This document shows positions 49,956 to 61,580 of a DNA stretch of 64,000 bases, in pieces (the stretch's first letter is position 1; each line of letters begins with the position of its first letter). Origin of the DNA: JAWCQZ01 sp038869515 [NCBI: Halobacteria archaeon] (GTDB lineage: Archaea; Halobacteriota; Syntropharchaeia; JACQPP01); the NCBI GenBank assembly GCA_038869515.1, contig JAWCQZ010000005.1, positions 102,279-166,278 on the forward strand, written 5' to 3'. Both the position numbers and the translations under genes were made by a program. The notes under the pieces are model-generated. The model saw only the letters and a list, made by a program, of their open reading frames with translations, ran no database searches and was not told the origin of the DNA.

Positions 49956-51022
49956 GGCACGGCCTCCAGGTATTTGTCCAGGAGTTCGTCCTCGCCCCTC
50001 CGGTCGTAGTGCCTGTGGAGGCCCGTCCCGTGCCCCATCAGCACATCCACGGTGTAGGGGGAGAGCCCGGCCCGGAGGCACTGGGTCTCGAAGAACTTCC
50101 TGAACCCGTGAAGGATGGCGACATCGTGGCGCTTCTCCCCCTTTCCGGAGCGCCCCACGGTCCCCTCCCGGAACCCCAGCCGCCGGAGCCGGACGTCGAG
50201 GAGCGAGCGGAGGTCCGAACCGTCCATGGGGACGGGGCTCTTGCCGTGGCGGGGGCGGAGCTTCTCCAGCACGAAGGCTGGGGACCCGGGGCCAACGCTC
50301 TCCCCTCCCTTTCGGCGCAGTTCCAGGTATCTCTGGTACTCCTGCCAGAACTCGGGCGTCGCGTAGGCGGTGTATCTCTCCTTGGCTCCCGCGTAGACCC
50401 GGACGCGAACCGCCACGACCTTCCCGCCCCGCTCGACCGGCTCCAGGTGGCCGACCTTGAACTCCCCCAGGGCCCCGCCACGGATGCCCGAGGAGGCGAA
50501 GAGCAGGACGGCGGCCCGGAAGCGTGGGTCAGTGTCCCCCGCCAGGGACTGAACCTCCTCCAATGTGTAGGCCCGGTCATCGGCTACCGCATCCCCCCCG
50601 GGGACGAGTTTGTTGATGCGCTTCCAGTTCAGGCCAGTGATGTCGTTCATGTCGAGGAACAGTTTGATCGGTTTCTTGTAGGTGTCCACAGTGTAGGGCG
50701 AGAGTTCCCCCTTCTTGACTCTCTCCAACAGGTGGAGGATGTAGGCAATGATGCGACCCTCCACCCACTTGGGGTTCCCCCTTGCCTTCTGGGCAAACTC
50801 GGCGGCCAGGCTCTCGGTCCACTTTGTTCGTTCCTTTGCCTTCCCGGGGATTGTTTGGGGGTCGATGTTGTTTAGGAAGGCCAGGAAGGAGCCGAGCCTC
50901 CGCTCGTAGTAGTATTTGCTCACCTCCGACCGCACCCCGGCCCGGAAGAGCGTCATGGCATCCTCGTCCAGCACGATTTCTGGGTGTTCGGGCCACGGCC
51001 GCGAGACGGCCTCGGTTGCCAT
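49622..51022 (-). CDS. Tyrosine recombinase/integrase
   Basis: 466 residues. The N-terminal SAM-like DNA-binding half (YYYERRLGSFLAFLNNIDPQ) is followed by the catalytic domain: Arg in LLFASSGIRGGALGEFKVGH (about 179), Lys region in VRVYAGAKERYTAYAT, H-x-x-R in AILHGFRKFFETQCLRAGLS (about 303), and Tyr in MGHGTGLHRHYDRR (about 338). A C-terminal coiled coil (LARQIQELRKERDELLEATQ) and basic tail are additions typical of archaeal element integrases. ATG 51022 is chosen over GTG 51031 because a TATA box (catttaatacc, about 51043-51053) lies at leaderless distance. It sits 44 bp from the 3' end of tRNA-Ala, a common integration target. Confidence 0.88.
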   Translation of the reverse strand: MATEAVSRPWPEHPEIVLDEDAMTLFRAGVRSEVSKYYYERRLGSFLAFLNNIDPQTIPGKAKERTKWTESLAAEFAQKARGNPKWVEGRIIAYILHLLERVKKGELSPYTVDTYKKPIKLFLDMNDITGLNWKRINKLVPGGDAVADDRAYTLEEVQSLAGDTDPRFRAAVLLFASSGIRGGALGEFKVGHLEPVERGGKVVAVRVRVYAGAKERYTAYATPEFWQEYQRYLELRRKGGESVGPGSPAFVLEKLRPRHGKSPVPMDGSDLRSLLDVRLRRLGFREGTVGRSGKGEKRHDVAILHGFRKFFETQCLRAGLSPYTVDVLMGHGTGLHRHYDRRGEDELLDKYLEAVPYLTLLEGGSLEGRQRVEDLARQIQELRKERDELLEATQKSVDDAVNRRLEPEIAKLWEAVRQAWKSTRSVEETAAKLEKVLPAMTALMKDAKPPRATGEETKRSAKRPVE

Positions 51023-51065
51023 CCCATACACCTCTATAGACCGGGTATTAAATGTATTTTCTTAT

Positions 51066-51136
51066 GGACCCGTGGGGATTTGAACCCCAGACCCTCCGGT
51101 TGCAAACCGGATGCTCTACCGCTGAGCTACGGGCCC
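51066..51136 (-). tRNA. tRNA-Ala (anticodon TGC)
   Basis: On the minus strand GGGCCCG pairs with CGGGTCC (acceptor). The D stem is GCTC/GAGC, the anticodon stem TCCGG/CCGGA encloses TTTGCAA, and the T arm is TGGGG-TTCAAAT-CCCCA. The CCA end is not encoded. It is not in the rRNA operon position usual for tRNA-Ala. Its 3' end faces the integrase gene. Confidence 0.95.
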
Positions 51137-51446
51137 GAAGGAACAGGGGGAGGAGCCCCCCTACTAACTTTCTGCTTAAGGTGAACATAGGCCGCTTTCC
51201 GCGCGGGCGGAGCCCGCGCGGCAAAGGGCGGCCCCACCCCCCGGGGCCTCCCCCCGCGCAACGAGGTCCCCGGGGGTCGGCCCCCGCGGAACCCGCCCGG
51301 AGCGAGCGCGAAGCGCGAGCGGAGGGCATGGTTCCGCGCTATAATTTCCTTGCACAAGGACATGACCGTCCCCTCCCCCTGCCCTTTCGAAACCTTCACC
51401 CCCTCCCCTTGCCCTTTAGGACCACCGAAATTCGGGTCGAGCAACG
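51137..51446. other. Intergenic region with a palindromic element
   Basis: No gene. Position 51183-51235 carries an imperfect version of the palindrome found at 60586-60640 (core ccgcgcgggcggagcccgcgcgg). The near-identical words ccctccccctgcccttt (about 51371-51387) and ccctccccttgcccttt (about 51402-51418) follow, just before the rRNA promoter. Confidence 0.55.
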
Positions 51447-51455
51447 TTTAAATAA
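51447..51455 (+). promoter_or_regulatory. TATA box of the 23S rRNA transcript
   Basis: tttaaataa after caacg is a strong archaeal TATA box. Transcription would start near 51480. The 200-nt leader before the processing stem is packed with short hairpins (for example gggcccat-cc-atgggccc and ccggcga-ggaaa-tcgccgg). Confidence 0.65.
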
Positions 51456-51680
51456 GAAGCCACGCAGACCCTCACTGTCCCTTGCAAGGGTGCTGCGAAG
51501 GCGGCACTGAGAGGATATCTGTCCGGTCCACCCCCTCTTGGGGGCGGCCAAGGGGCCCATCCATGGGCCCGCCGGCTTTTTGGGACCCTCTCGCGCACCG
51601 TGAGGTGCCTCAGTGCACCCGGCGAGGAAATCGCCGGGGAAGGAGCCAATCGAAACCCCGAAGGGGGCTCTTCGAGATGA

Positions 51681-51695
51681 CGCCGCGTAAAGTCG
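51681..51695 (+). other. rRNA processing stem, 5' arm
   Basis: cgccgcgtaaagtcg is the exact reverse complement of 54784-54798. The two arms enclose the whole 23S gene, as expected for the archaeal pre-23S processing helix recognised by the splicing endonuclease. The bulge-helix-bulge proper probably lies just inside (…gccaccaca… / …tggctggt…). Confidence 0.75.
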
Positions 51696-51784
51696 TGCCA
51701 CCACACATTACCCATACAGATTGTCCTCGAACTCTGACGAGTTCGGGATGATTGAAATCGCGCGTGAACTCTCGTTCACCGCGA

Positions 51785-54770
<2,986 letters not shown>

Positions 54771-54783
54771 GGTGGCTGGTGCG

Positions 54784-54798
54784 CGACTTTACGCGGCG
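54784..54798 (+). other. rRNA processing stem, 3' arm
   Basis: cgactttacgcggcg, the exact complement of 51681-51695. A short T run (cacatttttcacc, about 54800-54812) follows and may terminate the transcript. Confidence 0.75.
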
Positions 54799-54808
54799 CT
54801 CACATTTT

Positions 54809-55579
54809 TCACCCTCTCTTCGGTTGAGCCGCCGCCCTCTCCCGATACGCCTCCTCGTACCCCACCACCGTAGCCCTCCCGACGAACTCCAGGTGCTCCC
54901 TCACCAGCCGCGCCACCGTTTCGTCGGCGACGGCCTCTCCGCTCTCGACCTCTTTCCGCAGCAGTCCCCGCAACTCGTCGAGGGGCAGCCCGGGGCTGTC
55001 GAGGACCACCTGCTCCGCCTCGACGCCCGTCCGCTTCAGTTCCTCCAGGGTCTCGGCCGGGAGGTCGAGGGCGACGACCTCTCCTCTCTCCTCGACCCAG
55101 AGCGCCACCGTCTTCGCCTGCTTCTTGCCGCCGTCCCGGGCGAGCAGGAGGTCGTCCGTGAGCGCCCTCCGCCACTCCTCCGTCTCCACGGAGCCCATCC
55201 GGCCCCGGAGGGTGAGCACCACCAGCCGCGCCGAGACCTCCGCGCCGAAGGTCCGCCCCTGGGAGTCGCCGGCGCACGCGACGTCCTTCGCCAGGCTCGG
55301 CAGGTCGCTCATCAGAGGCTCGAGCGCGCGGTACTCCTGGCTCTCCTCGGGGGCGCGGACCAGCCCCTTCTCCTCCATCTCATCGAGGGCCTCGGGCCAC
55401 GGCTTGCCCCGGTGGACCCGCCGGAAGTGGGCCTCGGTCTCCGGCGGGAAGTCGAGGAGGAGGCGGGCGGCTGGCCTCCGCGCGAGCCGCCCCGCGGCCT
55501 TGGCCTTCGACCAGCGGGTGTTCACCGTCTGAAACACGAGAAGGTCCGCCTTTCCAGGGCGTTGCACCGAGACTCCCAT
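54809..55579 (-). CDS. Hypothetical protein downstream of 23S rRNA
   Basis: 256 residues from ATG 55579. A beta-rich N-terminal domain (GVSVQRPGKADLLVFQTVNT, FPPETEAHFRRVHRGKPWPE) and a helical C-terminal half with two amphipathic helices (LPLDELRGLLRKEVESGEAV, DETVARLVREHLEFVGRATV). No family recognised. ATG 55579 is chosen because an A+T stretch about 30 bp upstream (within a ggggaa/ttcccc palindrome, 55600-55620) can act as promoter; upstream in-frame ATGs overlap that stretch. Confidence 0.7.
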   Translation of the reverse strand: MGVSVQRPGKADLLVFQTVNTRWSKAKAAGRLARRPAARLLLDFPPETEAHFRRVHRGKPWPEALDEMEEKGLVRAPEESQEYRALEPLMSDLPSLAKDVACAGDSQGRTFGAEVSARLVVLTLRGRMGSVETEEWRRALTDDLLLARDGGKKQAKTVALWVEERGEVVALDLPAETLEELKRTGVEAEQVVLDSPGLPLDELRGLLRKEVESGEAVADETVARLVREHLEFVGRATVVGYEEAYRERAAAQPKRG

Positions 55580-55681
55580 CCCCTGCTGTTTCTTTTTCCG
55601 GGGAATTGAAATAGTTCCCCGTTCCGTTAAGTTGCGGGACGCTTCCGCGACCATGCCGCATCCATCTCTCTGCAAAAGGCG

Positions 55682-58600
55682 TCAGAGAAAATCTCCGAGG
55701 TTCCGTTGCCTCCCGTTCGGCGCCGGGCCGGTCGCCACCCGGACCGCATCCGCGCCCGGTTCAGCGGCGCCGGCGTCCACCGGAAAGAGCGTGGTGATGT
55801 AGGTCTCCAGCAGCCTCAGCCGCTGCTTGGTGTACTGGGGGACGTTGTATCTCTCGGCGATCTCGATGGAGACGTCGAGATATTTCCGGATGCCCCCGGG
55901 GTGGGTCGTGAAGAGGACGTTTCCCCCGCACCGGAGGCACTTCCCCGCGAGGGGGGGCCTCCGGTATTTGTCGCTGCACTGGACGCACCGGAACCGCTGG
56001 ACCCCGAACTGGCGCAGGTTTCCCTGGAGGTCCCGGAGGAGGTGGGAGTTCAGGACCCGCTCGGCGACGTCGGAGGCGTCCACGGCCCGGATGCGCTCGG
56101 CGAGTTCGAGTTCGGCGATGAGTTTCTCCCGCATCGTCCCGAGTTCGGTGTAGGCGCTCCGGGCGGGCCCCGCCAGGAGGCTCGTCGCAGGGTGGGTGTA
56201 CCGGAAGCCGCTCATCTCCCCGGCGCTGCCCAGCCGGTGGGCGACGATGTCCATCTGGCCGCGCACCGACATCGGGGGCGGGAATTTCTCGGCGGCCCGG
56301 TAGAATGCGAGGGGGTAGCCGGTCCCCACGTCGAGGTTGTGGGCCTCGTCGTCGATCTCCATTGGGTCGATGCGCAGGGTGAGGACGATGGGGGCGTCCA
56401 TGGCGCCCCCCCGCCTCTCGGGCAGGTAGGCGCGGGAGAAGTTGAGCAGCCCGTCCAGGAGGAGGATGACCGCGTCCTCGTCCCCGTCGGCGTTCCGCCG
56501 CTTGGCCGCGTGGAAGAAGGGGTGGGCGAAGCCGCTCGCCTTGGGGACGAACCCCACGATGCGCCCCAGGACCCCGGCGCTGGTGTGGGGGGCGAGGCCG
56601 ATGACGAGGTGGCCCACCAGGTCGGCGGGCCCCCTGGCGCTGTAGAACGGCGGCAGGCCGTAGAACTTCGCGAGGAGGTCGTCCACGAACCGCGCCACGC
56701 TCAGGAGGTATTCCGAGCAGGAGGGGTCGTCCTCGCTCCCCAAGTCGCTCAAGATGAGGTCCTGGGGTCGGAGTTCGAGGACCTGGTCGGGGGAGGAGAG
56801 CGGGTTCCCGCGGATGTCCTCGGTGTAGCCCAGTTCCCGCAGTTTCTCCACCGGGGTCCCCACTTCCTGGGGCGTGAAGTGGGTGAGGGGCAGGTTGGTC
56901 ATGTCGTAGCGCGCGGTCCCGTCCTTGAAAATCGTCACGCCGTGCTTGGCCCGCAGAATCCCCTTCTCCAAGGGCTCGGGCACCTTGGTCCGGGAGATGA
57001 GGCCCTGGACGCCCTTGAGTTTGGCGCTCCCCTTCCTCCCTTCCGGGGGCGGGGGAGACTCCCCGAGCCTCTCCCACGCGCGCCGGTGGAGGACCGCCAG
57101 GTCCAGGGGGCGTCGCTGCCCGAAGGCCACGTCGACCGCTTCACCGCCGTGCGCCTCGCACCGCGGACACCGGGGCTCGGAGGCGCTGAAGTGGCACCGG
57201 GGGCAGGTCCCCCGCAACTCCGCCTCCTCGCCGCAGCAGAAGGTCCCGAGCGAGTCCTTCCCGCACTTCCGGCAGTGGCGCCACCCGAGCTCGACCTCGA
57301 TGACCCCCTTCGCGGCGGCCTCCTGGACCAGCCGCGAGCGCCCCCCGGAGTCGCCGAGGGGGAAGAGGACGTGGACCGGCGGGTCCATCTTTCGGGGCTT
57401 CGCCTTCTCGGGGCGACCGATGCGGAGGCCGATGCGGGTGGGGGCCCGGCGGCGGAGCGCGAGGCCCGAGCACCCCATCGCCAGCGCGAGCCCGTCCTCC
57501 CCCTTCGGTTCCGGCGGGAGGGCGAGGCAGGCCAAAAGGGCCTCCGGCCCGGGGACGCGGAGGAGGCCCTCCCGGACCCGGTGCTCCACCAGGAGCGATT
57601 CCAGCATCTCTTTCGCCCCGGAGTCCGCGGGGAGGAGGAGTTCGCCCCCCTCGGTCCTCCCCTTCTCCCGGACGAATCGAGCGAGAGAGAGGAACTCGTC
57701 GGCCGACAGGTCGTGCCAGAGGTAGGTCCAGCGCGGGTGGAGCGGGGTCCGGGTCTCCCGGGCGAAGCGGAGGGCTTCGGCCGCCGATTGCAACTCCCTC
57801 GGGACCACCTTCGCCTCCTCCACCTCGAGCCTCCACACCTCCTCCCCGTAGGCTCCCGGGAGCAGCGGGTGGTTGTTCTCCAGGAAGTCCCCGTAAGCCA
57901 CCAGGATCTCCCCCACATCCACGATGAGCTCCACCCGCCCCTTCAGGGAGCGGGCCTCCTCCTCGGTCCGGACCTGGAGAAAGTCGCCGCCCTTGAGCCG
58001 GACCCACGGCCCCTCGATTGAGTCCACGGGGGCGGCGCAGGCGCCCTTGCCGGGCCGCTCGACCTTCAACTGGGTCCCGGAGGCGACGAAGTTGTCCGTG
58101 AGCACCATGGTGGCGGGGTGGATGCCCACGGTGGCGAGGCCGGTGTTGCGGGCGCGGCCGTAGCGGAGCCGGAAGCCCCCCCGGGCGCTCGGGTTGCTGA
58201 GGACGGGCCTCCCGGCGGTCATCTCCTGGAGATACTTGTCACTCTCCGGGTCGGCGACGCGTCGGGGGCCGACCCGCTGCAGCCAGGACCACTCCTCGCG
58301 GTCCGCGAAGGCGGAGAGGGCCCCGGTCGCGATAAGCTTGAAGAGCTTCGGGGCCTTGGAGACGAGCCCGTCGGCGAGGACGAGGGCCATACCCCCCCGG
58401 ACGCGGTTGGTCTCGACCCGCTTCAGGTTGCCCCCCCGGGAGACCTCCTGCTCCTCGGTCGGCTCGCCGTCGATGCAGACGGGGCACCGGGTCACCGCCG
58501 TCCGGATCTCCTCGACCGTCGGGGTGTACTGGAGGTTTCTCAACTCCTTGTAGAGGACCACCTCCTCCACGTAGCGGTCAATCTCGTCGGGGAGGACCCG

Positions 58601-59125
58601 GAACCGGTCGAAGCCCGCGGCCCGCCGCGCCACGTCGGCCGCCACCACCGAGAGCGCCTGCTCGGTCCCCCCGGCGCTCCGGATAGGCCCGGCGAAGAGG
58701 ACCCGCAGGTATGGGGTGCCGTTGTCGTTCTTCCCCTCCTTCACCCCGGCGATGCCGTCCAGCGGGGCGGCGACGACCCCCTCGGTGAGGATGGCGAGGG
58801 CGGCGCGGACCGCCGCCTCGACGCGGGCCAGGGGCGGGGCGTCGCGCTTCCCGAGGGCGCCCTCGGCAATCTCCTGGGCGATGCGGAGGGCGGCCACCTC
58901 CCGGGCCATCCCGGAGGACCGGAGCTCCCGGAGGCGGGCGGCCAGGCCGGCCACCCCGATGAGGCTCTCCGCCCTCTCCGCCAGGTCCCGGGCGGGGCGG
59001 ATTTCCGGCTCCAGGGAGGGGTCGAGCCCCTTGCGGCGGGCCTGCTGGGCCACGGCGAAGGCGCGCTGGAAGGCGTCGTCGAAGGAGTCGGCGGCGGGGG
59101 CGCGGGCGGTCAGGAGGGCGGCCAT
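55682..59125 (-). CDS. polC: DNA polymerase D large catalytic subunit (DP2)
   Basis: 1147 residues, the normal length for intein-free DP2. It starts with the family helix FAVAQQARRKGLDPSLEPEI. Zinc modules lie at about 625-675 (CRKCGKDSLGTFCC, CPRCHFSASEPRCPRC) and near the end (CVQCSDKYRRPPLAGKCLRC). The catalytic double-psi-barrel region includes RNADGDEDAVILLLDGLLNF (about 877-896) with the acidic D-G-D-E-D. The last eight residues, QRNLGDFL, form a PIP box for PCNA. PolD is the replicative polymerase of Euryarchaeota; the small subunit is not in this window. Confidence 0.97.
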   Translation of the reverse strand: MAALLTARAPAADSFDDAFQRAFAVAQQARRKGLDPSLEPEIRPARDLAERAESLIGVAGLAARLRELRSSGMAREVAALRIAQEIAEGALGKRDAPPLARVEAAVRAALAILTEGVVAAPLDGIAGVKEGKNDNGTPYLRVLFAGPIRSAGGTEQALSVVAADVARRAAGFDRFRVLPDEIDRYVEEVVLYKELRNLQYTPTVEEIRTAVTRCPVCIDGEPTEEQEVSRGGNLKRVETNRVRGGMALVLADGLVSKAPKLFKLIATGALSAFADREEWSWLQRVGPRRVADPESDKYLQEMTAGRPVLSNPSARGGFRLRYGRARNTGLATVGIHPATMVLTDNFVASGTQLKVERPGKGACAAPVDSIEGPWVRLKGGDFLQVRTEEEARSLKGRVELIVDVGEILVAYGDFLENNHPLLPGAYGEEVWRLEVEEAKVVPRELQSAAEALRFARETRTPLHPRWTYLWHDLSADEFLSLARFVREKGRTEGGELLLPADSGAKEMLESLLVEHRVREGLLRVPGPEALLACLALPPEPKGEDGLALAMGCSGLALRRRAPTRIGLRIGRPEKAKPRKMDPPVHVLFPLGDSGGRSRLVQEAAAKGVIEVELGWRHCRKCGKDSLGTFCCGEEAELRGTCPRCHFSASEPRCPRCEAHGGEAVDVAFGQRRPLDLAVLHRRAWERLGESPPPPEGRKGSAKLKGVQGLISRTKVPEPLEKGILRAKHGVTIFKDGTARYDMTNLPLTHFTPQEVGTPVEKLRELGYTEDIRGNPLSSPDQVLELRPQDLILSDLGSEDDPSCSEYLLSVARFVDDLLAKFYGLPPFYSARGPADLVGHLVIGLAPHTSAGVLGRIVGFVPKASGFAHPFFHAAKRRNADGDEDAVILLLDGLLNFSRAYLPERRGGAMDAPIVLTLRIDPMEIDDEAHNLDVGTGYPLAFYRAAEKFPPPMSVRGQMDIVAHRLGSAGEMSGFRYTHPATSLLAGPARSAYTELGTMREKLIAELELAERIRAVDASDVAERVLNSHLLRDLQGNLRQFGVQRFRCVQCSDKYRRPPLAGKCLRCGGNVLFTTHPGGIRKYLDVSIEIAERYNVPQYTKQRLRLLETYITTLFPVDAGAAEPGADAVRVATGPAPNGRQRNLGDFL

Positions 59126-59243
59126 CCCGCACTGGGGCAGGGGCTCTATGAAGTGGTTTTTTCTTGAGCGGCTTCAGGCGAAGCGGAGGTGTCCGGGACC
59201 CTCTCCAGCACCGACTATCGAGAGCAGGGGAGTCGAGGCCGCC

Positions 59244-60482
59244 TCACGCCGGTTTCAACTCCCCCTCCAGCATCGCCATCTCCCTCTCTCCGAGGGTCCG
59301 GGGGTCGACCGGGACGATGAGCCTTCCCCCGGTCTGGAGCACCAGTTCCCGGAGGTCGTGGATGAGTTTCAAACTGGAGGAGAAGCCGTGGTGCTCGGCG
59401 AGGTAGGCGAGGCCGTCCAGGAGGAGGGCGCTCCCCGGGGCGCGACGGAGGAAATCCTCGGCGGTGACGAAGATGTCGTGGAGGGAGTAGAGGGCGTGGG
59501 TGTCCCCGAGGCTCCTCCGTCCGAGCCAGAGGACGGCGGTCTTCTCGAGGCCCAGTCGGTTCCGGAGGTCGTCCGGCGGCTGGCGGGTGACCGCGAGGCC
59601 CGCGACCCCCTGGAAGACGAGGCCCGAGAAGAGGAGCAAACTCCTCTCGGGGCGGGGCTCCTTGACCATCACGCACTGGCCCCCTCCGAGGGCCTCGGCG
59701 CGGGGGGCCGCGGAGGGGCGTCCCGTCTCCGCCCGGGGGGAGACTGCGAGGAAGCGGTACCTCAGGATGGCGTAGGCGGAGGTGACCGCAGCGATGGAGG
59801 TGGGCCACGAGCCGAAGAGGGGGGTCGGGACCCCCGCGTAGATGAGGACCGTGTCGAAGAGGCCCGCGATGTTGAGGGTCGCGATGGCCCCCGCGGCGAC
59901 GAGACGAATCTGGCGCCGCTCGATGGGCGAGGCCCCCCGGAGGCTCCGGCGGATGTTGTCCCCGGCCCGGGCCATGAAGCCGACAAGGATGGCGAGGCTG
60001 AGGAACGGGAAGGGGTTGTCCATGGCGTACTCCGGTACCCAGCCGTAGTCGAAGGGGACCATGCGCCGCACGTAGACCTCGGTGGGGAGGGGCCCGTAGA
60101 GGAGGAACGCGAAGACCGGAACGGCGGCGTAGAGCCCGCCCACTGCGAGCCAGGGCCTCACCTCGATGGGCGGGCGGCGCGGGAGGTGGAAGATCCAGAG
60201 GTCGTAGGGGATCGGGCGGGGGAAGACGAACGTGAAGTGGGCCATGGCTACGCACATCAGGGCCACGAAAACGAGCCAGCTGCGGAACCAGAAGAGGGCC
60301 GAGGCCTCGCCGGGGGCGAACCGCATCAGGATGTCCCCGACCGACCAGAGGGCGAAGGAGAGGGCGACGAGAGCGAAGACCCGGTGGGGGGTCGAGCGGG
60401 GGTTCTTCGAGAGGACGTAGAGGCCGAGGAAGCCGTGGACCACGAGGGTCCCGACGGCGACGAGGAGGTAGGGGGAGACCAT
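59244..60482 (-). CDS. Seven-TM receptor-like membrane protein with C-terminal DUF835 domain
   Basis: 412 residues. Seven or eight hydrophobic helices in the first 270 residues (PYLLVAVGTLVVHGFLGLYV, WLVFVALMCVAMAHFTFVFP with the characteristic F-P, FLSLAILVGFMARAG, IATLNIAGLFDTVLIYA) match the extracellular-sensor 7TM module found on archaeal histidine kinases. The rest (about 270-412; ERSLLLFSGLVFQGVAGLAV, ALLLDGLAYLAEHHGFSSSL) is a DUF835/KaiC-like domain. No kinase domain, so it is probably a sensor that signals through partner ATPases. ATG 60482; A+T box aatattatgg just upstream. Confidence 0.8.
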   Translation of the reverse strand: MVSPYLLVAVGTLVVHGFLGLYVLSKNPRSTPHRVFALVALSFALWSVGDILMRFAPGEASALFWFRSWLVFVALMCVAMAHFTFVFPRPIPYDLWIFHLPRRPPIEVRPWLAVGGLYAAVPVFAFLLYGPLPTEVYVRRMVPFDYGWVPEYAMDNPFPFLSLAILVGFMARAGDNIRRSLRGASPIERRQIRLVAAGAIATLNIAGLFDTVLIYAGVPTPLFGSWPTSIAAVTSAYAILRYRFLAVSPRAETGRPSAAPRAEALGGGQCVMVKEPRPERSLLLFSGLVFQGVAGLAVTRQPPDDLRNRLGLEKTAVLWLGRRSLGDTHALYSLHDIFVTAEDFLRRAPGSALLLDGLAYLAEHHGFSSSLKLIHDLRELVLQTGGRLIVPVDPRTLGEREMAMLEGELKPA

Positions 60483-60585
60483 CGAGGGTAAACGATGCGC
60501 GGAACCATAATATTGCGCGGCCATCAGGGGCCGGGGAGTTTGGCTGGGTGACCCGGCTCAAAATTGCGCGCGAGAGGACCTGCAA

Positions 60586-60640
60586 GAACACAGGCCGTTT
60601 TCCGCGCGGGCGGAGCCCGCGCGGAAAACGGCCTGTGTTC
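60586..60640. repeat. Perfect palindromic element, 26-bp arms
   Basis: Arms 60586-60611 and 60615-60640 are exact reverse complements (outer gaacacaggccgttttcc, inner gcgcgggc) around the 3-nt loop gga. A degraded relative with the same core is at 51183-51235. Confidence 0.97.
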
Positions 60641-60728
60641 CGCAACAAGCGCGACTGGAGTGGCAACAACGCCGGGCGCGCGGCCCGTCGAGCGGCCCCG
60701 CGGAAGGCGAAGCATCTTAAGCCGCAGA

Positions 60729-60743
60729 GTATACTTCGTATAC
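60729..60743 (+). promoter_or_regulatory. GTATAC-type promoter motif, site A
   Basis: gtatacttcgtatac abuts the ATG at 60744. It is a perfect palindrome (gtatac/gtatac) and shares GTATACNTCGT with sites at 62334 and 62388. Confidence 0.6.
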
Positions 60744-61328
60744 ATGCCCCGAGGCCTCAACCTCGACGACCGGGTTTCGGACCTCCTGCGTTCCGGTCCC
60801 AAGACGGCCCGCGAGCTGCTGAAACTGGCCGGCGTCAGCCGCCGGACCCTCTACCTCGCCCTGGAGCGGATGGAGTCCTCCGGGGCCCTGGTGGCTTTCC
60901 CCATGCGCTCCAAGACGGGGACGTGGGCCGGCCTCTACGCCCTCCCGGCGCAGGCGGAGCAGGCCTCCGACATCGCGGGGTTCGTCCCGAAGCACCCCGT
61001 CCCTCCGGACCTCCGGGCGCGAGCGGCGGAGGCGGTCGAACTGCTGAGGGCCAAACTGCTGCGGAACCCGCTGGTCGAGGAGATTGCGGGCCACCTCGGG
61101 GAGAACCCGGAGGCCGCCCCCGTCCGCGAGGCCATCTTCCGCGCCGCCGCGCCCCTGGGGTGGCGGCCGCCGACAGCGGAGGAGCGGGCGAAGGCCGAAA
61201 AGGAGCGGGCGCGGGTCGTGGCGCTGGCGAGGATGGTGAAGAAGGGGCTGGTGAGGAAGGGCGCCAGCAGGGCTGAGGCGAAAAAGGCTGAGGAGTATTT
61301 GAGGAGATTTCCGGAAGAAGCGGGGTGA
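60744..61328 (+). CDS. Winged-helix DNA-binding protein
   Basis: 194 residues. A helix-turn-helix (LRSGPKTARELLKLAGVSRR, TLYLALERMESSGALVAFPM) with a wing before GLYALPAQAEQ, then a linker and a long basic helical C-terminal region (AEKERARVVALARMVKKGLV, SRAEAKKAEEYLRRFPE). The start at 60744 immediately follows the palindromic GTATAC site, so the protein may repress itself there. The track frame starting at 60564 crosses the palindromic element and is not credible. Confidence 0.72.
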   Translation: MPRGLNLDDRVSDLLRSGPKTARELLKLAGVSRRTLYLALERMESSGALVAFPMRSKTGTWAGLYALPAQAEQASDIAGFVPKHPVPPDLRARAAEAVELLRAKLLRNPLVEEIAGHLGENPEAAPVREAIFRAAAPLGWRPPTAEERAKAEKERARVVALARMVKKGLVRKGASRAEAKKAEEYLRRFPEEAG

Positions 61329-61350
61329 GCAGGGCCGGGCGCCATCTTCA

Positions 61351-61551
61351 AATAAGCGGAGGCTCGACACCTTCAAGGAGAGTCCCCGCCAGACTTATGG
61401 AGAGACCATCTTGAAACTGGTGGACCTGGCCATGGAGGACCGGGCCGAGTTGGCCCCGGAGACCAAGAAGGCCCTCGCCAGGGCGCGCGAGGACGTGAAG
61501 CGCGGACGGGTCTGCACCACCCGGGAACTCATCCGAGAACTCGGCATCTGA
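61351..61551 (+). pseudogene. RHH/RelB-like antitoxin fragment without a start
   Basis: An open frame ending at TGA 61551 encodes RRLDTFKESPRQTYGETILK...PETKKALARAREDVKRGRVC and TTRELIRELGI, the pattern of short archaeal VapB/RelB-like antitoxins (K-E-S-P-x-x-T-Y-x-E-x-I, then a basic R-G-x-V-x-T-x-x-E-L tail). No ATG, GTG or TTG precedes the conserved part in frame, so the first strand is lost or frameshifted. No toxin gene follows. Confidence 0.45.
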
Positions 61552-61580
61552 ATTCGCAGTTCAACGAAACGGCGAACGCC

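Noticed and set aside
55706-58021. 771-residue plus-strand ORF opposite PolD
   Set aside because: Shadow of the DP2 gene with no recognisable domain.
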